Of a stretch of DNA of 64,000 nucleotides, positions 54,736 to 64,000 are shown piece after piece (position 1 is the first letter of the stretch; each line of letters opens with the position of its first letter). Origin of the DNA: Schistocephalus solidus (lineage: Eukaryota > Platyhelminthes > Cestoda > Diphyllobothriidea > Diphyllobothriidae); the NCBI GenBank assembly GCA_017591395.1, contig WEDG01007434.1:1-64000 (forward strand), read 5' to 3'. The notes under the pieces were generated by a model that worked only from the letters and a program-made list of their open reading frames with translations, ran no database searches and was not told where the DNA came from. Position numbers and translations under genes: made by a program.

Positions 54736-56596
54736 GTGATCACCTCAGGTGAGGAAGAAGCGCTTGTTAAGTGCATATTTATATCTGATTTGCTTATTGC
54801 AAACGTAGGTTACATGCCACACTACCCTGCTATAGATGCAACCATAGGAAATACTAAGCTGCCATGCTTAGTTGATTCAGGAGCCGTCTGCTCCAACATT
54901 AGGCAGAACATTTTCCTTCAGCTTCAGGCTAGAGTGAAGTATTGCACAAAACCTAAGGTCAGCCTGAAGACGGCAAACGGAGCCACTTTGCGACATAAAG
55001 GCATGAAAGAGCTTAATTTAGAAAAAGTTCACGTTATTTTTAGTCATAAGTTTGTTGTCTGTCCTGACATTGCGTGGGACTGTATATTAGGTGCTGACTT
55101 TCTTCATGCATTGAAATGCTCCTTAGATTTTAACGCTAACACTCTCCATGTCGGTGATACTGAGGTGCCCTTCAGGACCGAGGTACCGGATAGTCAACAT
55201 GTAGTTAATGTATTTAGGTTAGAGGAGGTTAATAATTTAGTGCCCCCTACTCTTGACAAGGATAGCTCGTCTAAGTTATGTAGTTTGATAGAGGAGTTTA
55301 AAGATATCTTCGATTGGGACGGCCATTCACTCGGACGTACTAATGTGGCTCAGCGTGAGATCGATACAGGTGTGACTCGGCCCACGAAGATTCCTCCTAG
55401 GCGATTTCCCGTGTTCTACCAGACACATTTAAAGGAAATGATCGATGATATGTTAGACCGGAAAATTATCAGGCCACCCAATTCACCTTGGTCGTCTCCG
55501 GTCGTGTTAGTTATGAAGAAGGATGGCACTATGCGGTTATGCGTTGACTATCGCAAATTAAATGCAGTGACAACTAAGGATTCTTTCCCTCTGCCCAGGA
55601 TTGATGCAACCCTAGATGCCCTTTCAGGTAATCAGGTATTCTCTACCCTAGATCAAGCAGCCGGTTACTGGCAAGTAGAATTGCGACCCGTTGACAGAGA
55701 GAAGACTGCTTTCGCAGTCCCCTCGGGTCTTTACGAGTTTGAGCCAATGCCTTTTGGTCTAGCTAATGCTCCAAGTACTTTTCAACGGCTAATGAATCAA
55801 GTCCTGGCTCAACTCATTCCCAAGTCATGCCTAGTTTATATGGAAGACGTAATTGTTCTTGGTAAGGATTTTGACAGTTATATTAGCAATGTCCGTGCCA
55901 TGTTTACCAGTCTCCGACAGGCTGGTCTCACCCTTAAGCCCTGTAAATGTGTTTTTATTAGACCTCGTGTCAAGTTTTAAGGGCATGTAGTCTCGGCATC
56001 TGGCATAGAAACGGACGAGGATAAATTTGGGCAAATCCGTGAGTGGCCCACCCCTATGGACGTAACTGAAGTCCGCCGTTTTCTAGGATTGACTTCTTAC
56101 TATAGAAGATTTATTAAAGACTATGCTCACATAGCTTGTCTGCTTCACAAGCTGACCCAGAAAGAAGTACAATTCAAGTGGACTGCTGGTTGTACTAGTA
56201 GCTTCCAGACGTTGAAGGATAAGTTGTACACCACTCCTATTTTAGTTATTCCTGACATAAGCAATGACACCAGGAAATCTATTCTAGATACCGATGCTAT
56301 TGACACTGCCATAGGTGCCGTCCTCTCCCAGCAACAACCAGATGGTACAGAGGGCATCATTCAGTATCTAAGCCGATCCCTAACAAAGGCAGAACGCCGT
56401 TACTGTGTGACCAGAAGGGGGATGCTCACACTCACCCACTTCATGGAGGAATGCTGGCCATACCTCCAATACCGGCCTTTCATCGTGCGCACGGATCATA
56501 GCTCTCTGACCTGGTTGCAGAACTTTAAGAACGCTGAAGGACTGGTCACTTGGTGGCAAGAGAGACTAGCCGGGTATGAGTTCGAATGCATATTTT
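54736..56596 (+). pseudogene. Gypsy pol: protease, reverse transcriptase, RNase H
   Basis: The protease has LVDSGAVCSN (active-site DSG at 54,874-54,882) and CILGADFL. The RT follows with SPWSSPVVLVMKKDGTMRLC, DYRKLNAVT, FSTLDQAAGYWQVEL (block A, catalytic D), YEFEPMPFGLANAPSTFQRL and LVYMEDVIVLG. The last is normally Y.DD; here the first D is E (55,837-55,848), which should kill catalysis. A TAA at 55,978-55,980 interrupts just before GHVVSASGI. The connection domain ([15 protein letters not shown]) and RNase H ([28 protein letters not shown]) follow; the frame is cut at 56,596 after YEFECIF by a Family II insertion and resumes at 57,517 with YRPGRQHNNADAL. Confidence 0.92.
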
Positions 56597-57357
56597 AAAA
56601 CTATTGATATTAGACTTCGCCTTTATAAAATGTACGTTAGACCTGGCCTGGAATACTGCTCGTTTCTATTTAGCCTTCTGCGCGCTAGCGAACGGAAGAA
56701 AATAGAATCGGTCCAACACTTCTTCACGAAAAGAATTTTATCGTTGGAGCACCGTAATCTGTCGTATCAAGAACGCTGTGGCCTTGTTAACATTGATCCC
56801 TTATGGTTTCGCCGAGTGCAGAAGGGACTATTTTTGCTTTTTAAGCTTTTGAATAATCGTACATTTAATCCCCTTATCACTGTGAGGCAGCTTGACCATC
56901 CTCGGCGCAGCAGTCATCGCAATGTCTTTTTATTTCTTCCATTAGCTCGCACAGTTAAGTATCTACGGTTCATTTCGATAAACGCCATGGCCATGTGGAA
57001 TAAACTTCCCCATAATATAAAAGTCCAACGGAGTTATTCTTTGTTTAAGATTACCATTACTAGTTTTTTGCATTCAGAACAGTTTCCAAGAATTCTGGGC
57101 GCCGACACGGTAGAATCTGTTTTCCTGCTCGACGGAGTGCGCGGCATCTGAACTCGATCCCAGGTGTTATCTTGAGGGATACGGCACCGTCTCTGCAGCC
57201 GGCACCCGTTGACTTCTTCGGCAGACAGTGAGCGACCGCACACGGATGCTTTCTTGCCTGAGGCAGAATCCCGGTTCCTAGCAAAGACAGAGACTGCATA
57301 CAGACTGCAATTGTGTTAGCCCTTCCCCTGATCTGAATTGCTATCATCCTTACAGGC

Positions 57358-57436
57358 GGCAGTTTTTTTCTCCTGAATAACATGAAAATAGGAAAACACT
57401 TATAATGATATATATTCAGGAGTTTTTTTCACTGCC
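57358..57436 (+). other. U-rich internal-loop hairpin (ENE-like), copy H, best preserved
   Basis: GGCAGT, six further T, CTCCTGAATA on the 5' side; TATTCAGGAG, seven T, C, ACTGCC on the 3' side. The outer stem (GGCAGU/ACUGCC, 6 bp) and inner stem (10 bp) are both perfect and the two U-tracts face each other. A TATAATGATATAT-rich loop closes it. It lies about 80 bases before the element's (ATT)n end. Confidence 0.85.
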
Positions 57437-57480
57437 AGCCTCTACCCACTGAATATTTTACCTGACAATGCCTGTAAACC

Positions 57481-57516
57481 GGTATTAAATACAACTATTA
57501 TTATTATTATTATTAT
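57481..57516 (+). repeat. (ATT)n terminal microsatellite of the Family II copy
   Basis: About seven ATT units close the nested element. The same kind of end is seen in the copy at 20,072. Confidence 0.85.
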
Positions 57517-59116
57517 ATACCGTCCAGGACGTCAGCACAATAATGCCGATGCTCTCTCTCAGAAGCCCTACCGTCCATCATGTACCGACATTAGCATTAG
57601 TAATGTGTCACTACAAGTCGACCAAAGCCGTCTATGGGCGCAAGCTCAGCAAGGGGATCCTCATATTGGACCGATATATCATAGGAAGTTAAGTGGCTCT
57701 CGACCACTTAGTGCAGTTGAACTGAGAGGCCATAGTTATGAGACGCGTTGCTTGCACACGGTGTGGGACAAACTCTTTATGGATAATGACGTTTTGTTCT
57801 ATCGGGATGGTGAACAATACCCGCAACGTATTCTTCTACCCTTATCCATGGTAGACGAGGTTCTTAATAGAATCCACACACAGGTGGGACACGTGGGCAT
57901 CCATAAGACCGAGTGGGCCCTAAGGCGCCGATACTACTGGTCTAACTTGAAGCGGTCAGTATGGAAAGGTATTCGATATTGCACCCTGTGCAATCAGATC
58001 AAATCGCCACGACAGCTAAATAGGGCTGCTCTTCAGCCTTTTCTGACGGGATACCCCAACGAACGTGTGGGCGTTGACTTAGTTTGACCACCACCGCCAT
58101 CAGTTCGGGGCAACCGATATACTCTAGTGATGGTTGATTTCTTTACCAAAATGGCTGAAGCGGAACCCCTTCCCAACATGTCGGCTGAAACTGTGGCCCA
58201 GGCCATCTTAAACAATTGGGTATGTAGATGGGGCGCATCAGAACAGATTCATTCGGATCAAGGGTCCTCGTTTGAAAACGCGGTTCTTCGCAGTCTGTGG
58301 TAATACTTGAGGCTCAATAGGACGAGCACCACGGCTACCCATCCGCAAGGTAACGGTCAAGTGGAGCGGACGAATAGGACGCTAGTTGGGTTACTAAAGG
58401 CTTTTGTAGATCGTCAGGCTCCCTTCACGTGGGATGATGCGTTGCCAGCATGCATGCTTGCATACCGCTCCACAATTCACTCGTTGACACAGCAGACGCC
58501 TTTCACACTTACCTGTGGTCGTGAAATGCGAATACCAGAGGATCTACAGGTACCTCTTGAGAATAATCAAATACCGGTTGGTTCTTACGTCGCTGCACTC
58601 CACAAAAAAATGCGTATAGTCACTGAGAAAGCACGGATACACTTACAAGGAGCCCAGAGGCACCAAAAGGAACACTATGACAGGCTGGCACATGGGTGTC
58701 CATATGAGGTAAGTGATGTCGTGTGGCCCAGGGAACATGCGACTCCCCTGGGATTACCGAGTAAGTTAGTAATGGACTGGTCAGGGCCATATACCGTCAC
58801 CATAATGCTCTCTGATACGACCTGCGTCATTCAAGATCGAAATCGACCTTTTACCTCGGAATTCACGGTTCACTTTAATTGACTTAAACTGGGGGAAAGG
58901 CCAATGGAGGATAAACACAGAGCAGAACACCCAGGCGATGCAGTGCGTTACGTAGATCATGAGGGGGTTGAGAGGTGAGTTGAAATCCCACCCGAAGGTG
59001 GAGAAAAGACCGTAATGCCTTATAACCTTCAAAATTCAAGGGACACCATACGTTTGCTAGATGACATTGAGCTCGCCGATGACAGCGACAACTTAACGCA
59101 GGAGGGGGCAATGTAA
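57517..59116 (+). pseudogene. Gypsy pol: RNase H end and integrase
   Basis: Resumes with YRPGRQHNNADALS. The integrase has the HHCC zinc finger (HTQVGHVGIH, then CTLCNQIK), the core with GVDLV (first D), IHSDQGSSFENAV (second D) and QGNGQVERTNRTL (E), and the C-terminal domain (DRLAHGCPYEVSDVVW, GPYTVTIMLSDTTCV, SEFTVHFN). Stops: 58,085-58,087, about 58,302, 58,880-58,882 (HFNRL to HFN-stop) and about 58,977. At least two are CGA-to-TGA type changes. The natural end EGAM then TAA (59,114-59,116) lies across the LTR start. Confidence 0.9.
59097..59111 (+). other. Polypurine tract
   Basis: GCAGGAGGGGGCAA directly precedes the 3' LTR. The remnant at 6.6 kb has AGGAGGGAGCAA in the same place. 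Confidence 0.75.
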
Positions 59117-59578
59117 AGATGGAATCAAAGTTTCTCAATTTTCTCTAGTAGCCCAGATTACTAGCAGATTACTAGCGCCAGCCCGGAAGTCCATAAAATC
59201 TTAACTCTTAACCCTATTGGTTTTTTTTGATTTACAACGTATGATTTACGCATACCCATTGGTCTATTCTATGTTGAACTATCAAATCGTCTGGAGAACA
59301 CGACATAAAACCGAGGACAATTGAGGCTCATCACTTTGGACCGGAGACCGCCCTCTGACGCTTCTCCAGCCATCGCCTTTCCTTCTCCTACGGACCTCCC
59401 GAAGATCTCTTCAGGACAGCCAATCCCCACCAAAGGACCCTCGCAGGACCAAGCCCTCAATAGAATATCAACTTCTAGCTTCAAATAATCCCTCAACTCT
59501 TCACCTTGCCTACTGTCTTGTTCTTTCTTGGGCGTCGTTAATTTGGATTCGTTGCGCATCTAATACGGGCCCACTACA
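59112..59578 (+). repeat. Gypsy 3' LTR
   Basis: TGTAAAGATGG ... CCCACTACA, the partner of 53,373-53,840. Most differences from the 5' LTR cluster near 59,465-59,515. Confidence 0.92.
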
Positions 59579-60287
59579 TTATAAGATTTGCGTGGTCCGC
59601 GGGTACAAAAATAACTTGCATACAAAACCATGGAAAACCACAGATCAGATATGAAAGCAAGTGATTAAAACAAACGTGTAGTCTGAAAGAAAAATGAATA
59701 CGAAGACCCAAATGCAGCACACAATATCAGAAAGGGAACATGCTAAAAAAATATATTTGTGTGCTTAAAATGCTTAAAAGATGGAATTGACTTCTGTGAC
59801 TTAGTAGTCAGCTATTCTGGCATTATGTATCGTTCTGAGCTCAATGTGCTCAAGCCCGTGACAAATCACACTACTGACTTCGCCCTATAAATCAGATAGC
59901 CATAAGAAAATCCTTATCTTTAGAACTTTTACTTGCATTTTACCTGTACATCGCGAGGTCTGTTCTTACATTTAATTTGCTGTGCAGAATATCTCCCTTA
60001 TGCATAAGGCCGTAGGTCGTCTGATTCCAAAATTTCCTAGCTGCCTGCTTCGATCACAGCGGCAGGACTATCGGGGCACCTGCACTTGTTTTCCACGCAC
60101 ATAATGACTCATGCGAGCATATTAACTGCTATTGAAACGCTCTCGGCATGATTACTTGCGTCAGGCCAAAATGCGTGGGTACACCTCAAGAGACATTGCA
60201 AAGGCACGCATTAACGCCAACACACACGCCTTTCCACTGCGGTTTGAGGCCTGCCCCTTAATTTTAACCTGACGCGAGTGATCATGC
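59579..60287. other. No gene recognised
   Basis: AT-rich DNA between the Gypsy element and the Family V copy. No supported coding region. Confidence 0.4.
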
Positions 60288-63058
60288 TGAGAGACCGCAT
60301 CCATCGCTAGGAAGTAGGAGTTGCGATGTATGTAAAGCGCAATTTTACTGTGTATGAAAGGACAGATAAGATTAACAATGGTATCGATGCTATTTGGCTG
60401 ACGAGAAAGACATGGGGATCGCAGTCCCTTGAAGATGTGAATCACTGCCAACCACTGAGGACGGAAATCGACGCTAATACTTGTTTGTTGGAGAACATAA
60501 AGGAGATTTATAATCGATCTAATGTTTTTCTGACGGGTGACTTCAATGCACCCAGCATTCAATGAAACGAGCTGCAGGCACAGTGCTAAAAGTCTGCCGT
60601 CGATTACCGTTTGATAAAGACAACACTTGAAGCTCATCTCACAAACATTAAGTTGTTCCAATGAAAGTGCGTGTAAAAAAACAGGCTAGTTGTTTATATT
60701 TAATCTTCACTAAAGATCCTGACAGTATAGACGAGGTAAACTTCCACTTGGTTGAAGTGATCATGCAGTACTTTCAAGAAAATACTGTTTAAATTCTATA
60801 ACATCTGCTATAAATGAAAAAAGGCCCAATCTATGGCGAGGAGACATTTGTAAAACTAGAGCTGAAGCAGCCCAAATAAACTGGGATCTTCTCTTCTCCG
60901 GGAACACAACTGAGCACAGGAATTTATTTAAGGAGTGGTTTTTGGATTTAATCTAATGCCCCAGTCCATCATCAAAACTTAAAATATCCAACGCACCACA
61001 TTGGCAAACAAGAGGTATACAAAGATAAATTAACTGGAAAGGAAGGCTTTGGAAGAAATTTTGCCGATCCAATGAAAATTTAGCCTCACAAGCATACAAA
61101 ACGCAAAGTTACATGGTCAAAAGCTTTATCTTCAAAAGACGACGGGATTACAAGAAATAATTGCTCCAGCGAGCAGTTCACAATCCCAAATTTCTCAAGT
61201 GCTATTTATCAAAAAGCACACGTAACAGGGACCAGATTCCTGTTATGAGAACTGATAACGGTTTCGAGATATCAGAAATTAAAAACGAAGCTGAAAACTT
61301 TATTCAGCAGTTCCCTCGGTTTTCATCAGAGAAGCAGTTTTCCTTCCATCTAGTTACCATACTATAGGAGCACTTATTATTCAGGATATGCTCTTTCGAG
61401 AAAAGGCGGCCATTGAAGAAATAAAACACAAAGGCATGTAAATTCCCAGGTCCCAATGTAATTATAGCAAAGCCGCTCCTCGAAATTGCTCGAGAGCTGG
61501 CCAAACAGTTTTCCTGTCTGCGCCAATAATCGTTCGGCACGAGAATTCATCCTACAAACTGGCAAACAGCCAACATTAAACCACTTCAAAAAGAGGTATT
61601 CGTGCACTTGCTACAAACAACAGGCCTGTCAGTCTGACCTCAATCTGTTGTAAAGCTATGCAGAAGGTTGTCAAAAAGGAATTAGTTTTTTATTTAGAAA
61701 CTCATAACCTCTTATCAAATGTACAACACGACTTTCGTAGAGAAAGATCATGTGCTACAAACATACTTCAAACGATGCAAAGCTGGGCAAAAGCACTAGA
61801 TGCAAAAGACATCATTCATGTGTCTTACATTGATTCCAGAAGGCCTTCGATAGTGTTCAGCACCAGCATTTCCTTTCCAAGCTTAGAATGTTGGGTATTG
61901 GAGGTAAACTTCTTACGTGGATCGAGCATTTTCTCGTTGGGCGTTACCAAGTGGTCTGTGTAGGTGGAGGGGAGATCAAGGCTCACAGTCATCGAGAGTG
62001 AAGTCCCACAAGGTTCAGTGCTCATACCGATCCTATTTTCCTTGTTAATACATGATTGTGTACAGGAATTGGACTGTGACTTTGCTAGGTTTGCGGACGA
62101 TATAAACATCTGGAAAGTTATCCACAATGCTGCCGATGGAGACAATTTCAAAGAAAATTTTCGTCAATTGGACGTGTGGGCCCGCAGATGGCTTTTGTCC
62201 TTCAACTCAAACAAACACGCCCTGCTACGTCTGGGAAATCCAAATCAGGTCACTGGTATGAAACCCTACTATTTCAATGTTATGCCACTACGAGAAGCAG
62301 AAACACAGAAGGATCTCGGCGTTTGGATGACAGACAATCTGAAGTCTTCTACGCAATGTGGCAAGGAGGCTTAATCTGTAAATTCAATGCTGTACGCTAT
62401 CAAGCTGGCATTTAAAGTTTCCGATGAAGACTGCTTTTCTTAAGTCTTTGCTACATTTTTAAGGCCACATTGTGAATATGCGATCAAAGTCTGGCGACCG
62501 TACACGCAGTGTATTTAAAACCTGCTCAAAGGGTGCAGCGGTGAGACACGAAATGTTTATAGGTCAAGGAGAACTGTCATAGGAGTTCCACCTAAATCAC
62601 CTTAAGCTTTATCCTCTGAGTTATAGGCAGTTGCACGGAGACTCGATACAAACTTTCCGTATCGTGCGTGGTATGGATTTGCACTCATGTGTGATTACCT
62701 TTTACATCTTGTATCTACGACTTATCTCCAAGGGCATCTATTCAAACTACGTGCGCCTCGAGGAAGATTTGATTTGAGGAATTTTTTTCTCCAACCATGT
62801 CGTTGAACCCTACCTTAGATGATTCTAATGTTTTAGTCTGTGGATGCATTCAAACATCGGCTTGACATACATATGTTGCAGCACCACGAAGACTATGTGA
62901 CTACTTAACCTTACAAATATAATTATTTTACGTAAATCTGCCACCATTCACTTGACTGTAAATTCTTTACACTGGTTTTAATTCTTGCGATTTTCAACTA
63001 ACAAATAAGGAGTTCTAAGGTAAAATCATTTTTCCCTCAAATACACTGAACTGAGCTG
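60288..63058 (+). pseudogene. Family V non-LTR copy, decayed
   Basis: Starts in the endonuclease (VAMYVKRNFTVYERT, SNVFLTGDFNAPSIQ), then the linker (RPNLWRGDICKTRAEA, INWDLLFSGNTTEHRNLF), RT (VVKKELVFYLETHNLLS, DFRREVSCATN-like, then SEVPQGSVLIPILFSLL and ARFADDINIWKV with FADD), WLLSFNSNKHALLRLG, DLGVWMTDNLKSSTQC, the C-terminal region (about 62,450-62,900) and an end with CTCAAATACACTGAACTGAG near 63,058. It has many stops. It is the copy that shows the uninterrupted order for the split Family V copy at 47-53 kb. No U-rich hairpin precedes its end. Confidence 0.85.
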
Positions 63059-64000
63059 TAAAACGAGCAGGCAATCTATTAACACAGATAACGTCTATCT
63101 GCCTAGTTGAGATAGCATCCGTCCTTGGTGTGATCTGCGATTTTGTTAGTTGAAATATATAGTTTTAGTTGGACAGTTGACAGGATTATAATAACCTGCT
63201 TTTCACCGGACGCTTCTTCGTTTCTTGATCTCTTAAACATACTGCGTAACCTGCATGTTGAAATACAATAAAAAAATAACCATTCGTATCCATACCTATG
63301 TTTTCATACCTATGCATCTCGTGGGGTTGGGGGCTGGCCTGGGCCGGGGTAATTCGTTGCCGTGCTATAACTTTGTTGGGATGGTATGACAAGGGCTGCA
63401 GTCGATAACTTACGTATGGGTTACATAAAGTTGCTAAGCAATATAAATTTAAAAAATAATAATGCTATCACAGTCATGCCAACGATCACAGCCGTACGAA
63501 AAATCACAGAAAGCTAAAGGTGTAAAAGCTTAAAAGCCTAAATATAATGAGATCACGATAAGTAATCACATCCCAGACTTACTGCGACCTACCACCGAGG
63601 GTAATGCAAAGGTTGCATAACTAACTTTCACAACTTGGTGCGCTTTCGACACACATTTCATGAAATTCGCGTTGACACTAAGCCTCTACTGAGGATAGTA
63701 TTTCTGAGGCAGGCACCACATGCGTCAACAAACGAACAGTCAGAAAGAAACATTGCCCACTCCTCCAATTGAAAAATGGGCACACCCGGGTCCATGTGCA
63801 AAGGTTTAGTGCTATCAAAACTCCTGGAGATAGTCATGTTAGCTGGACAGATTATCAGAGGCTTGCCTGTTATCCAGTGCCATTGCGTGCACGGCCGACC
63901 ACGAATGCGGAAGTTGAGGAGCGGTTTGTCAAAGCGCATGATACAGACATAAGGGTCTTGCGTAGAACCCAGCTGCGCGAGTTAAAACATCACCCTGCTC
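63059..64000. other. No gene recognised
   Basis: Contains a G-rich stretch (TGGGGTTGGGGGCTGGCCTG, near 63,320-63,340) and a minus-strand open frame of 93 codons at 63,658-63,939 (begins MRFDKPLLNFRIRGRP, contains FVDACGACLRN). I do not recognise the latter; it could be a chance ORF or an exon cut by the window. Confidence 0.35.

Larger units (their letters stand above)
56597..57516 (+). mobile_element. Family II non-LTR copy, 5'-truncated, nested in the Gypsy pol gene
   Basis: Starts at AAAACTATTGATATTAG in the C-terminal part of ORF2. An open frame to 57,151 reads LYKMYVRPGLEYCSFLFSLL, VQHFFTKRILSLEHRN, FLFLPLARTVKYLRF and MWNKLPHNIKV, ending at VRGI and a stop, which shows the natural C-terminus of this family. 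The 3' UTR has a perfect U-rich hairpin (57,358-57,436) and ends in (ATT)n. It is the best preserved Family II end in the window. The short target duplication is at most three or four bases (ATA-like). Confidence 0.9.
53373..59578 (+). mobile_element. Gypsy LTR retrotransposon, complete in structure, inactive, with a nested insertion
   Basis: Layout: 5' LTR (468 bp), tRNA-Leu-type primer site, gag, protease-RT-RNase H-integrase in the Gypsy order, polypurine tract, 3' LTR (467 bp). A Family II element (56,597-57,516) splits the RNase H region. Without it the element would be about 5.3 kb. By eye the LTRs differ at roughly 35-40 positions (about 92% identity), so the insertion is not recent. 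Stops lie in gag, RT and four places in integrase. The outer flanks (GGGG left, TTAT right) do not match, so no target duplication is visible. Confidence 0.92.

Noticed and set aside
63658..63939. Minus-strand open frame of 93 codons
   Set aside because: Not recognised, no splice or start context that supports it, no neighbouring exon; kept only as a remark in the flank entry.
1..64000. CRISPR arrays, bacterial operons, rRNA genes
   Set aside because: No regularly spaced repeats, no rRNA-like sequence, and gene structure with introns and retroelements shows a eukaryotic nuclear genome.

Overview
This 64 kb window is nuclear DNA of a eukaryote and is dominated by transposable elements. The mix of decayed CR1/jockey-like non-LTR elements, a Gypsy LTR element and tRNA-type SINE copies, in AT-rich DNA with small exons and long introns, suggests a flatworm, most likely a tapeworm of the Spirometra/Dibothriocephalus/Schistocephalus kind. 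That assignment is inference from protein style, not from a database.

Left part (1-14.9 kb): the only cellular gene I recognise is on the minus strand. Four exons with good splice sites (about 11.2, 10.1, 9.1 and 5.4 kb) encode a glycosyltransferase of the LARGE type (GT8 domain, DxD core LDTDVIFLDDISELW, downstream LPCVWNVQL block). One exon has a 1-base frameshift in a homopolymer, and a block expected between the last two exons was not found. The intron between them holds a Gypsy remnant flanked by 150-bp direct repeats and a 235-bp repeat that recurs at 4.7 kb. SINE copies lie at about 1.7 and 12.9-13.3 kb.

Middle (14.9-53 kb): a stack of non-LTR retrotransposon copies. I use working names. 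Family I: 17.6-20.1 plus 24.6-25.2 (+), 26.9-31.7 (-, nearly complete), 33.9-36.1 (-), 38.2-42.0 (+). Family II: 20.1-24.6 (-), 42.5-46.7 (+), 56.6-57.5 (+). Family III: 33.6-37.7 (-, split), 47.7-49.3 (+). Family IV: 14.9-15.9 and 32.6-33.6 (+). Family V: 47.0-52.9 (-, split) and 60.3-63.1 (+). Family VI: small fragments. Several copies are nested inside others, which gives a relative order of insertion.

Right part (53.4-59.6 kb): a complete but dead Gypsy element with two LTRs, a tRNA-Leu-type primer site, gag, protease, RT, RNase H and integrase, interrupted by a Family II copy. A Family V copy follows.

The most interesting signal is an RNA structure in the 3' UTRs of Families I, II and III, seen in nine copies. 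GCAGU and ACUGC form an outer stem, CUCCU..AGGAG forms an inner stem, and a U-tract lies on each side between the two stems. This is the architecture of an ENE (the U-rich internal loop that clamps an A-tract as a triple helix in some RNAs). Families I and III also share a distal arm with a conserved UGAACUC loop. The elements whose RTs belong to other families (IV and V) lack it and end instead in short ACTGAA repeats.
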